This document shows positions 26,563 through 34,113 of a DNA stretch of 38,220 nt, one piece after another. The stretch is from assembly GCA_947073495.1 (NCBI GenBank), contig CAMTMX010000027.1, positions 1 to 38,220 of the forward strand. The letters are read 5' to 3'. The translations under genes were made by a program, and so were the position numbers. The DNA comes from an uncultured Porphyromonadaceae bacterium. GTDB lineage: Bacteria; Bacteroidota; Bacteroidia; Bacteroidales; Muribaculaceae. Each line of letters starts with the position of its first letter. The stretch's first letter is position 1. Under the pieces are notes generated by a model, which did not search any database, had not been told where the DNA came from, and saw nothing but the letters and a program-made list of their open reading frames with translations.

Positions 26563-26594
26563 CAAAATTACATTAAAATCTCGAGATTTTCACA
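26563..26594 (-). promoter_or_regulatory. Probable promoter of the helicase gene
   Basis: Minus strand TGTG (26591-26594), 20 bases, TAATTTTG (26563-26570). The -7 box is perfect; the -33 box has three of four bases. It predicts a short leader of about 17 bases. Confidence 0.5.
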
Positions 26595-26634
26595 CCGGCA
26601 AAATAAAGAATTGATTTTTCTTTATAGGAAAGAT

Positions 26635-26667
26635 AAAAAAACAGGAGTGACAAACTCCTGTTTTTTT
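26635..26667. terminator. Terminator-like hairpin
   Basis: Perfect 14-bp stem AAAAAAACAGGAGT / ACTCCTGTTTTTTT with a 5-base loop and T-runs in both directions. It separates the thiamine operon (about 200 bases upstream on the minus strand) from the helicase promoter. Confidence 0.85.
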
Positions 26668-26700
26668 CATCCCATTTATAAAAACTATTAAAATTTATTT

Positions 26701-26790
26701 GTCGAAATAATTGAGAGGATTTGTCAGGTAGATTTTTGATATATGATGGAGTTATGGGATGCCATAATGACTGAATAAATAATAAAAAAG
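26701..26790 (+). repeat. Dispersed intergenic repeat, copy 2 (short)
   Basis: The core at 26745-26775 reads GATGGAGTTATGGGATGCC then ATAATGACTGAA, matching the palindromic core of copies 3 and 4. Upstream similarity (GAGAGGATTTG, TAGATTTTTGA) is weaker, as if internally shortened. It lies between the pnuT stop and the terminator at 26635. The gap 26540-26865 holds no coding sequence. Confidence 0.6.
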
Positions 26791-26865
26791 ATGCCTGCAA
26801 AGACCTCAATGACAAGACAAAATAAATTTTAAACAGATTCTATAGACCCCTTCCCTCAAAAAATG

Positions 26866-27477
26866 TTAATTCCCATACTTCATTAACTGCAGCCATTTCC
26901 TGTAGCCCAACACTGCTATTACTGCATAGATCGCGTAAAGCACGCAATAGAAGGGAAGTTCCTTGTAGAAATAAAGTGCACTGCAGACAATGTCGACCAC
27001 AAGCCATACAAGCCACTGTTCGGCATATTTCTGCGCCATCATCCAGAGACCCACAATAGACAGCGCGGTTGTGAATGCATCGGCAACAGGTACATTCGAA
27101 TCGGTAAATGTCACAAGCATCCACCATATGGCATACCACATCAACAAAGCCGCCAATGATGCGCCAATCCAAACCTTGACAGGTGTATGCGTTATCTTTC
27201 TTACTCTTTCGCTTGAATTATCCGTGTTGTCTGTGCCTTCCTTTATAACTTTTTTAGACCCTTTTGTCCAGGATATGAACCCATAGAAAGCTATGACGAG
27301 ATAATATATATTGATAGCAAAATCAGCATAAAGACCTTTGGAGAAATAAATCCACAAAGAAATCATAGGCATGACCACCGATGCGATCCACACTTTGGGA
27401 TTCGCATGATATTCCCACCAAAGATAGAGTAGACCGATACAAAATCCAAGAAGTTCGCGAAAAGTGTCAAAAGTCAT
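26866..27477 (-). CDS. pnuT: PnuC-family transporter, probably the thiamine importer PnuT
   Basis: 203 residues with seven hydrophobic helices. PnuC-family motifs are visible: LLYLWWEYHAN near the N-terminus, NIYYLVIAFYGFISW, and FTTALSIVGLWMMAQKYAEQWLVWLVVDIV followed by SALYFYKELPFYCVLYAIY. PnuC proteins move nicotinamide riboside, but in Bacteroidetes paralogues under TPP riboswitch control carry thiamine (PnuT). The gene starts 5 bases after the TonB receptor, whose leader holds a TPP riboswitch, so thiamine is the likely substrate. A thiamine pyrophosphokinase gene, often third in this operon, is absent here. Confidence 0.9.
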   Translation of the reverse strand: MTFDTFRELLGFCIGLLYLWWEYHANPKVWIASVVMPMISLWIYFSKGLYADFAINIYYLVIAFYGFISWTKGSKKVIKEGTDNTDNSSERVRKITHTPVKVWIGASLAALLMWYAIWWMLVTFTDSNVPVADAFTTALSIVGLWMMAQKYAEQWLVWLVVDIVCSALYFYKELPFYCVLYAIYAVIAVLGYRKWLQLMKYGN

Positions 27478-27482
27478 ATTTT

Positions 27483-29723
27483 TTAGAATTTTAATGTAGC
27501 CGTTGCCATTACATGGACTGGCGCCTGCGCCGCATAACCTGCATAACGGTAAATAACCTTCTCATCCCCGTCAACATAGTAGCCCGAACCGGCATATCCA
27601 TTGTTAAAATACTTCTTGTTGAAAAGATTATAGACAGACACCCCTAATTTCAATTCCTTAATTCCCGCAAGCTTCTTGAAAGAATATCCGAGATGAAGAT
27701 CGGATACAAAATATGAGTCAAGCTTTGCCTCCTCGCAACGGGCGTTCGTCATGTATTGCTTGCTCACATAATTGCTGCGCAAGGTTGCCTCGGCACTTTT
27801 ATAGAAAAACGAAAAGGCATTGTTGAATATAATGTCTGGAGAGAATGCGATTGGTGTGTCCCCGAGATCAAACGAGATCGGATTTGTCCACTCGTCTTCA
27901 TATATATATTCCACAAAATTCTTTATCCTATTGCGCGACCAAGTCATGTTGAACTGCCATTCAAACCAGCCGCAAGGCTTAAGCGCTGTCTGAAGCTCCA
28001 TACCCATCCTGTAAGAATTCGGGACATTAATACTTATAGCATTTCCGGTGTCAGACAACTCCCCTGTCGCCACCAGCTGGTCCTTATATAGCATATAATA
28101 CAGGTTGACGCCTACAGAAAAGATGGAATGGTTGAACGCATAACCTAATTCGAAATCATTCAGACGTTCTGATTCAGGAATATGACGCGGATCCCCGTCG
28201 GTGAAATTGTCACGGGTGGGTTCTTTCTGGGCAACTGACCATGATGCGAATGCTCTATGGTTGCCGTAAGAATAGTTGACACCAAGTTTTGGATTAAAGA
28301 AATTCCAAACCCTGTGGATATCAAGTGCCGCAGGTGCCCCGATATTCCAATCGAAGTTATCCGATTCCCCCTTTATTGTATAATTTATGTGCCGGTATTG
28401 CAGATCCACAAAAGCTGACAATGAAGAATTTATATCATAATTAGCACGCACATACATGTTTATATCCGATTTCTTTCCATTATTGTCGTAATATTTTTGC
28501 AGCGGATCAATCGGTCCTTCATAATTTCTTACCCATTTCACCTGTCCGAAATGATGACCATTGAAATTGGTGGCGGCCAAACCGCCGACAACATTCCACC
28601 TCTCGTCACGAAAATTGAGCGACAACTGGGCGCCGTAAAAATCGTTTACATTATTCTTCAACCTGATCAGGTCAGATTTACTTATCTTCTCCCCTTCCGC
28701 ATTATAATAAGGAGTCAATCCATATTCCTCAAGGGTACGGTTTGTTTTATATTGGTCATAATATCCATTATCGGCCGTATAATGGAGAGCTGCGTTAAAA
28801 TTCAGTTTATCCCCTATATGCTGTGACAGGAGAAGCTGGAAATGATGCTGTATGAAATTATCGTTCTGATCTTCATAGTAAGCTATTTTTCCGTCTTTAT
28901 CTATATATTGACCGCAAGGATTGTATCTTCTGCCATATTTCTCCATGTCTTCTAAAGAAGCATAATCCCAAGCCATGTAGGTCTTTTCCTTACCTCCGAA
29001 AGCCAACAGGCGCACTTGAGTGTTGATGTTTCGATAAGCCGCCTGTCCGAAATAGCTCCATAATTCGGTTGATGCCCTGTCAATATATCCGTCTGAATTG
29101 AGATGGCTGATTCGGGCATCAAAACTCCAATGACCAGAAAGCAGCCCTGAACCTACCCTTATTGTCTCCCTGCTTGTATTATAGGCGCCATATGCTCCGG
29201 AGAGCTCCGCATAAGGGTTTTCAGATGGTGCATCTGTAATCATGTTTATACTTGCCCCGAAAGCTCCTGAGCCGTTTGTAGATGTGCCTGCACCACGCTG
29301 AACCTGCACGTCTCTCAGCGAGGAAGCAAGATCAGGCATATTCACCCAATAGACATTGTGGCTCTCCGGATTATTGATAGGAATGCCGTTAGCAGTCACG
29401 TTGATTCTCGACCCGTCTGTACCTCTTATTCTCATCGATGTATAGCCGATTCCCGCCCCTGCGTCAGAAGTGGTTGTGATTGACGGTGTGAACTGCAATA
29501 AATATGTCATGTCTCTACCGTCGTTCGCTTTAAGGAGCTCTTTTTTACTGACATTTGTAAATGCTACAGGAGTTTTGGAATTTGCTCGGTTGGCAACGAT
29601 TTCCACTTCATTTAGCAACGATGATAACGAATCTACAAACTCATCAGTCTGCTTTTGCGCATTCGCGCTTAGGCTCGCCGACCCCACGACAAGGACAGCT
29701 GCCGGAAGAAACGTATTCTTCAT
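27483..29723 (-). CDS. TonB-dependent receptor, putative thiamine uptake
   Basis: 746 residues: Sec signal peptide (MKNTFLPAAVLVVGSASLSANAQ), plug domain (LLNEVEIVANRA...TPVAFTNVSKKELLKANDGRDMTYLLQFTPSI, then RIRGTDGSRINVTANGIPINNPESHNVYWVN and VQVQRGAGTSTNGSGAFGASINM), and a beta-barrel ending in the aromatic-rich VHVMATATLKF typical of outer-membrane porin folds. No N-terminal carboxypeptidase-like domain, so not a SusC type. TPP riboswitch control and coupling to the PnuC-type gene mark it as the outer-membrane receptor for thiamine or a thiamine phosphate; the ligand is inferred. Confidence 0.93.
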   Translation of the reverse strand: MKNTFLPAAVLVVGSASLSANAQKQTDEFVDSLSSLLNEVEIVANRANSKTPVAFTNVSKKELLKANDGRDMTYLLQFTPSITTTSDAGAGIGYTSMRIRGTDGSRINVTANGIPINNPESHNVYWVNMPDLASSLRDVQVQRGAGTSTNGSGAFGASINMITDAPSENPYAELSGAYGAYNTSRETIRVGSGLLSGHWSFDARISHLNSDGYIDRASTELWSYFGQAAYRNINTQVRLLAFGGKEKTYMAWDYASLEDMEKYGRRYNPCGQYIDKDGKIAYYEDQNDNFIQHHFQLLLSQHIGDKLNFNAALHYTADNGYYDQYKTNRTLEEYGLTPYYNAEGEKISKSDLIRLKNNVNDFYGAQLSLNFRDERWNVVGGLAATNFNGHHFGQVKWVRNYEGPIDPLQKYYDNNGKKSDINMYVRANYDINSSLSAFVDLQYRHINYTIKGESDNFDWNIGAPAALDIHRVWNFFNPKLGVNYSYGNHRAFASWSVAQKEPTRDNFTDGDPRHIPESERLNDFELGYAFNHSIFSVGVNLYYMLYKDQLVATGELSDTGNAISINVPNSYRMGMELQTALKPCGWFEWQFNMTWSRNRIKNFVEYIYEDEWTNPISFDLGDTPIAFSPDIIFNNAFSFFYKSAEATLRSNYVSKQYMTNARCEEAKLDSYFVSDLHLGYSFKKLAGIKELKLGVSVYNLFNKKYFNNGYAGSGYYVDGDEKVIYRYAGYAAQAPVHVMATATLKF

Positions 29724-29730
29724 AAATTTT

Positions 29731-29821
29731 CTCTACGCCGGTATTACCCGGATCAGGTTCAAGGGTATGATCTCAGACCGTTCTCACCACAAAAACAAGA
29801 TAGTGAAAGACGAACACCCCT
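29731..29821 (-). promoter_or_regulatory. TPP riboswitch (THI element)
   Basis: Read on the minus strand, the aptamer begins with AGGGGTG and contains the diagnostic CTGAGA followed by ACCCTTGAACCTGATC, GGGTAATACC and GCGTAG. These are the core words of TPP aptamers, in order. The 3' end is 7 bases before the TonB receptor start codon, which favours control of translation initiation over termination. High TPP should switch off the receptor and PnuT. Confidence 0.96.
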
Positions 29822-29841
29822 AATTATGTGAATGATCTCCT

Positions 29842-29873
29842 GAAAATAAAAAACTTGTCTGTTTTTTATTTTC
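29842..29873 (-). other. A/T-rich hairpin between the promoter and the TPP riboswitch
   Basis: Perfect 13-bp stem (arms 29842-29854 and 29861-29873) with a 6-base loop, nearly all A/T. On the minus strand it begins right at the predicted transcription start, so it would be the 5' end of the thiamine mRNA. Confidence 0.5.
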
Positions 29874-29878
29874 GAATG

Positions 29879-29910
29879 CAAAATTAACAAATCACAGCTA
29901 AATATCCAAT
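29879..29910 (-). promoter_or_regulatory. Probable promoter of the thiamine operon
   Basis: Minus strand ATTG (29907-29910), a 20-base spacer, TAATTTTG (29879-29886). Same layout as the fprA promoter. Transcription would start near 29872, upstream of the riboswitch. Confidence 0.6.
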
Positions 29911-30117
29911 CCTCCACAAGGACTATCTCCAATTTAGCGCGTTCTTTAAAATTTTAAAGTCCCTTAAAATCTTATGGTTAAATAGCAATATACTAAATTT
30001 TGCAAGCGAAAGTGGAATTACTTGATTATCTTTTTTCAAAAAAAATTTCACTTTTCAAAACTTTTTGGAAACGGGCATTGTTATATATCTGTTAAATTAA
30101 TTAAAACAACTGTCAAC

Positions 30118-30624
30118 ATGAAAACTAACGATTCCTTCAAAAAACGACTTTTAGGTCTTCAAGGCAACCTGCTGAGCTTTGCCTATCAACTCACCACTGA
30201 CAAAGAAGAGGCACGAGACCTTCTTCAAGACACTACTCTCAAAGCTCTTGATAACGAAGAAAAGTATGTTGATAACGTTAACTTCAAAGGATGGATCTTC
30301 ACCATCATGCGCAACATCTTTATCAACAACTATCGTCAGACAGTAAGGAAAGCCACCGTAATAGATCAGACGGAAGACCTCTACCATCTTAATATTTCTC
30401 AAGATTCAGGTCTTGAAACCCCCGAAGGGTCATATGCCGTTAAAGAAATTTCTGCTGCTCTTGATGAATTTACCGATGATTATCGTATCCCTTTCAACAT
30501 GTATGTAGCAGGATATAAGTATAATGAAATCGCCGAAAAGATGAACCTTCCCCTCGGCACAATCAAAAGCCGTATTTTCTTTGCACGCAAACGTCTGCGT
30601 GAGCAACTGAAAGATTTTAGATAA
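30118..30624 (+). CDS. ECF-type RNA polymerase sigma factor
   Basis: 168 residues from the ATG at 30118; the frame is open upstream but the extra codons lack family similarity. Region 2 covers LLSFAYQLTTDKEEARDLLQDTTLKAL and NFKGWIFTIMRNIFINNYR; region 4 is the HTH YNEIAEKMNLPLGTIKSRIFFARKRLREQL. Length and lack of region 3 fit the ECF group. No anti-sigma gene is adjacent, unlike the SusCD-linked ECF factors of Bacteroidetes, so it is a stand-alone type and its signal is unknown. A GGAAAC (30067-30072) with TCTG about 16 bases later precedes the gene and could be an ECF-type promoter for autoregulation. Confidence 0.93.
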   Translation: MKTNDSFKKRLLGLQGNLLSFAYQLTTDKEEARDLLQDTTLKALDNEEKYVDNVNFKGWIFTIMRNIFINNYRQTVRKATVIDQTEDLYHLNISQDSGLETPEGSYAVKEISAALDEFTDDYRIPFNMYVAGYKYNEIAEKMNLPLGTIKSRIFFARKRLREQLKDFR

Positions 30625-30742
30625 ATCATCTTGTCGCATCTATTAAAAATTTATCAATAACCCCACTTTTAAGACAGCTGTATGGACAACCTCATCCCGA
30701 TTTCAAGGGATTATGTATTTGTTCAATTAATTCATTTGACTT

Positions 30743-30769
30743 AAAGCCTGACTTTCGTCAGGCTTTTTT
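30743..30769. terminator. Terminator after the sigma factor / fimbrillin genes
   Basis: Perfect 10-bp stem AAAGCCTGAC / GTCAGGCTTT with loop TTTC and a run of Ts on the plus strand. It lies between the convergent sigma factor and fimbrillin genes. Confidence 0.85.
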
Positions 30770-30780
30770 ATTACAACTTC

Positions 30781-31884
30781 TCATTCATAATTTGCCACCA
30801 CATCTATAAATGAATCAACCGACGGAGTCCCGAACTGTATTCCACCCATCTCATCATTGGTATTGATGACAAGATTATAAATATAATGACAGCCAGGTTG
30901 CCACTCTGAAAATTTAGTAGACAACAGTGGGAATTTCATTATGCCGTCTCCAAAAGTAGAGCTTTCTACAATCTCATCCTTCGGTGTGTTTTCATTAGGC
31001 CAAAGCTTGGTGTCACTTTTGGCATCATATATCGAGCACATGACAGCGATATAGGCATCCTCCGTTCCGGTTCCGTTATTCTGCCACGCAAGTGGTTGCG
31101 GCATGACGTATAGAGTTCCTCCGAAACCCATACCTTCTGCATCAAATACTGTAGGTGTTGAATCAAGGGTGACACGTTCGGAAGCAGATTGCGACATGAG
31201 CAATGGATACATATATGGAGTATTCTGGTCCGACCATTTACCTACGGTCTCGGCAGACAGAACTGCAGAAGTTGAAGATGGGGGAAAACTGAAATTTCCT
31301 TTTGTCTTCACATTGACAAGACTCACATTAGTGACTACGACCTTAATATCGGTATTTGTTGAACTGAATTTCAACGTCACCTTCGACAAGGCATGCCTGA
31401 AGTTCAGGATCACCTGTGGATTAGGAAGCTCTGTTTCCCCTTTCAGATCCATACACACCGCATACACTATGTCACGCATTCCCCCGGACATAGGATAGGC
31501 ATCATATGGAACAGGCCGCAAGGGGTTGTTGTCGCCAACCCAATCGGCTGGAGAAAACGCATAAAAATCAAGCGTCTCGTTTGCCGGCCAATACTTCACA
31601 GGAGAATAGGTCCATAAATTGTTCGATGATTTTGTCACGACCACATTGTCCATATACGGATTGAGACTGTCGGTCAACGATGTATAGGCATAGACATCAA
31701 ATGTTGTGAGATTCGTTGCAGTGATATCTTTTGCCTTTGTCAGATCTGCACCAGTGGCAAATCTGATCTCTCCTCCGGAATCTTCACCGGGAATACCGTA
31801 AACGTCTTCATCGCTCGTGCAAGACATCCCCAACGGTAGTAACGTAAAAAGCGTGATGACTCCGGCTTTGTAAATTCTTTTCAT
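30781..31884 (-). CDS. Fimbrillin family lipoprotein (Mfa-like/FimA-type)
   Basis: 367 residues from the ATG at 31884, which begins a lipoprotein signal (AGVITLFTLLPLGMSC); an upstream in-frame start at 31971 adds a charged tail and is rejected. The mature part has the fimbrillin pattern: EIRFATGADLTKAK, FDVYAYTSL, WTYSPVKYWPANETLDFYAFSPA, and FRHALSKVTLKFSS. These are the hallmarks of type V pilus or fimbrillin-like surface proteins of Bacteroidales. Last gene of a three-gene cassette with DUF5119 and DUF3575 proteins; gap of 52 bases. It could be a structural pilin or a cell-surface adhesin subunit. Confidence 0.9.
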   Translation of the reverse strand: MKRIYKAGVITLFTLLPLGMSCTSDEDVYGIPGEDSGGEIRFATGADLTKAKDITATNLTTFDVYAYTSLTDSLNPYMDNVVVTKSSNNLWTYSPVKYWPANETLDFYAFSPADWVGDNNPLRPVPYDAYPMSGGMRDIVYAVCMDLKGETELPNPQVILNFRHALSKVTLKFSSTNTDIKVVVTNVSLVNVKTKGNFSFPPSSTSAVLSAETVGKWSDQNTPYMYPLLMSQSASERVTLDSTPTVFDAEGMGFGGTLYVMPQPLAWQNNGTGTEDAYIAVMCSIYDAKSDTKLWPNENTPKDEIVESSTFGDGIMKFPLLSTKFSEWQPGCHYIYNLVINTNDEMGGIQFGTPSVDSFIDVVANYE

Positions 31885-31936
31885 AGCTATAATTTTATTA
31901 AGTTTATCATTCTTATTCCGGCTTTTCCTGAGCAGC

Positions 31937-32893
31937 TCATAAGAAAGCTCCAACCATAATATCCGTTTCAATGGTTACCCATCCTTCTACATCGGCATCT
32001 ATCCCTCCGATATTATCATCCGGATAATCCGGATCGCCGGGGTGTGGAATTGATAACCCGTCAATTACAATTAAAACATTCCTCTGATAAGGAGAGTTCA
32101 TAACTTGTGATGTCACATTAAACTTTCGCGCTATTGTCTTGCCGTTTGTAAGCGTCACCGCTATCTGAAGGTCATATTCCCCTCCTGCATCTGCGGATGA
32201 AAATGCCGACATCTTTCCTTGCAGGGATGATTGGTCCGAAGAGAACGTCAACGGAAAGCCTACAGTAGAAGGGACTCCAAAAACCTGTTGGTCTGCCAAT
32301 AATATTCCGGAACCCACGCCTCCGAGAAATGCCTGAGCTCTCTTAATCACTTCCCCGCCTTCTATATCCTTTACAATTACAGTAAAGTCAGTGGTCAGGG
32401 AATCCGGACTGCATCGTATAAGACTCTGTCCACATTCTTTTATGGCGCCCGATGAAGTCTCATATCTAACTCCGCATTTAGTTACCTCGATATGTCTGAC
32501 CTCTGCACCATACAACACTCCAACAGAAGCTATCCGCTCCCCCTCTCCTGTTTTTCTCGCTTCAGCCTTGAGGCTTTGATAGGAATCCACACCTCCTATC
32601 GTTATGCCGTATACATCAGTATTATAAGCCTCCATCCGGTAATCTCCGGTCGGAAGTTCTACTGTCCCCCCGTCCCTTCCTGCCATATCTATCTTCCAGC
32701 TTTCTCCATATGACGATTCAGGATAGAAGTACAGCGTCATCCCCTCGGGAGACGCGTCTGGAGCATTGCCCCACTCAAACTTTATCGTCACCGTACTCAC
32801 AGACGAACCCGGCCATACGATATCCTTATGATCGCATGACAACATCACCAGAAGGAATAACCCGCATGTCATATTTAAAGAAAATGCTCTCAT
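31937..32893 (-). CDS. DUF5119 domain lipoprotein of the fimbrial cassette
   Basis: 318 residues with a lipoprotein signal (LFLLVMLSC followed by DHKDI). The mature N-terminal part contains TIKFEWGNAPDASPEGMTLYFYP and LPTGDYRMEAYNTD, typical of DUF5119, a beta-sandwich family related to the FimB/Mfa2 anchor-type proteins. The start overlaps the DUF3575 stop by a four-base ATGA, so translation is coupled. It is probably an accessory or anchor subunit for the fimbrillin encoded next; that assignment is from context. Confidence 0.88.
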   Translation of the reverse strand: MRAFSLNMTCGLFLLVMLSCDHKDIVWPGSSVSTVTIKFEWGNAPDASPEGMTLYFYPESSYGESWKIDMAGRDGGTVELPTGDYRMEAYNTDVYGITIGGVDSYQSLKAEARKTGEGERIASVGVLYGAEVRHIEVTKCGVRYETSSGAIKECGQSLIRCSPDSLTTDFTVIVKDIEGGEVIKRAQAFLGGVGSGILLADQQVFGVPSTVGFPLTFSSDQSSLQGKMSAFSSADAGGEYDLQIAVTLTNGKTIARKFNVTSQVMNSPYQRNVLIVIDGLSIPHPGDPDYPDDNIGGIDADVEGWVTIETDIMVGAFL

Positions 32894-33519
32894 ATGCCGA
32901 AATTCGGATTGTTTTTATTATGTTTTCCCGGAAACCATACCAATGTTATCTCAAGACCGGTCAGTCCCACATACCGGTGAAAAGTTTTGCTCAGCCCCAT
33001 ATATTCGCCACATTCCGGTCTGTAGCGAATGATAGGTCCTGCAGAATAACCTGCTTTTATTCCAAAATCAATATTTATTCTTTTATTTATCGGGATTGCA
33101 AATCCATATCCTATACCGGCACCATATGTAGGGGTCGGCGACTGCCAACCCTTTCCTCCGAATTCAAAATCATAGTCATGAAACGAGCCATATATACCTA
33201 TGTGATGGCCCGTCAGCGATCGTTCTATATGGCTTTCACCAAGCCATATTCTCATCTCAAGTGTCCCGCCTCTAATCCGCCAATAACGATGACGAGAATC
33301 ATTGCTCCACCAGGCATACACTCCTTCAACACTCATCGAAAACTTTTTGGCGACAGAAACCTCTATACCGACATCCGGAGTCAGAACTATGTCGTGCAAC
33401 AAATTGGTCTTTATCCCTATACGGGGATAACAATCATCACACCGTAGATTTTGAGCCGAAATATCAAATGTTGAAAACAATATGACAAGGCCTACCAAAC
33501 TCATAACATTCAATGTCAT
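32890..33519 (-). CDS. DUF3575 outer-membrane beta-barrel protein
   Basis: 209 residues from the ATG at 33519, which starts a Sec signal (MTLNVMSLVGLVILFSTFDISAQ); the 31 upstream codons carry no signal features. The mature part begins with IGIKTNLLHDIVLTPDVGIEVSVAKKFSMSVEGVYAWWSN, the DUF3575 signature, and continues with alternating beta strands and aromatic residues ending in GLTGLEITLVWFPGK. DUF3575 proteins are outer-membrane barrels commonly encoded at the head of fimbrillin loci. First gene of this cassette. Confidence 0.9.
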   Translation of the reverse strand: MTLNVMSLVGLVILFSTFDISAQNLRCDDCYPRIGIKTNLLHDIVLTPDVGIEVSVAKKFSMSVEGVYAWWSNDSRHRYWRIRGGTLEMRIWLGESHIERSLTGHHIGIYGSFHDYDFEFGGKGWQSPTPTYGAGIGYGFAIPINKRINIDFGIKAGYSAGPIIRYRPECGEYMGLSKTFHRYVGLTGLEITLVWFPGKHNKNNPNFGI

Positions 33520-33700
33520 ATCCTTAAATCGAAAAGACTTCGACACTTTGAATATCAATATGGAAATTCGTGATTCAATCACAGTCAGATACAATTTATC
33601 GGGTGAAAACAAGGGAACCGAAAGTAGCCTGAATCATGAAAGACATATTCAGACGCCTTTAACGGAGCTTTTAAAATAAAGGCGGTTAGACTCTATTTTA

Positions 33701-33833
33701 GATTTAGAGAATGTTTGGATTTGACTTATGTTAAGATTTAGAGGGGATTTTCGAATAAATTTTGAGTTTGAGAGATGGCGTTATGGAGTTCCATAATAAC
33801 AGAACGAAAGCTCAAAATTGACCGAAAAGGGCT
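33701..33833 (+). repeat. Dispersed intergenic repeat, copy 3 (long)
   Basis: From GAGAATGTTTGG (33707) through GTTAAGATTTAGAG, TTTTGAGTTTGAGAGATGG and the palindromic core TTATGGAGTTCCATAA (33781-33796) to about 33823, this aligns with the reverse complement of 9301-9412. A 20-codon frame (ATG at 33775) runs through the core but looks incidental. The 600-base gap 33520-34113 holds this copy, a terminator, copy 4 and no gene. Confidence 0.75.
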
Positions 33834-33889
33834 TTAAATATTTCATATAGTTAAATTCAAACATTCTATTAGCTTTTATTAATAAAATG

Positions 33890-33927
33890 AAACATCCGGT
33901 TACATTGTTCAATTCAACCGGATGTTT
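33890..33927. terminator. Terminator-like hairpin
   Basis: Perfect 12-bp stem AAACATCCGGTT / AACCGGATGTTT with a 14-base loop and T-rich ends. About 190 bases past the DUF5686 stop; likely terminates that gene on the minus strand. Confidence 0.75.
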
Positions 33928-34004
33928 TATCAATAAGTACGACCTGCGAAAAATAAATGTGCATATGATTGGCTTATGGTATATGCGGTACATGAAGTCG
34001 TGAA

Positions 34005-34038
34005 GATGGAATTATGGGGTTCCATAACGACTGATGAA
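34005..34038 (+). repeat. Dispersed intergenic repeat, copy 4 (core only)
   Basis: GATGGAATTATGGGGTTCC followed by ATAACGACTGATGAA shares the palindromic core of the other copies. A partial echo (CTTTATGGGTTGCC) follows at 34042. Flanks do not align with copies 1 and 3. Confidence 0.6.
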
Positions 34039-34113
34039 CAGCTTTATGGGTTGCCGCGATATACGCCTGACTTTTGTTCATTTATTTTTCTCCGGTGCTT
34101 ATTGAATGAATGT

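Noticed and set aside
26840..27172. 110-codon minus-strand frame overlapping pnuT as a missing thiamine kinase
   Set aside because: It is an off-frame shadow of pnuT with many Cys and no kinase motif.
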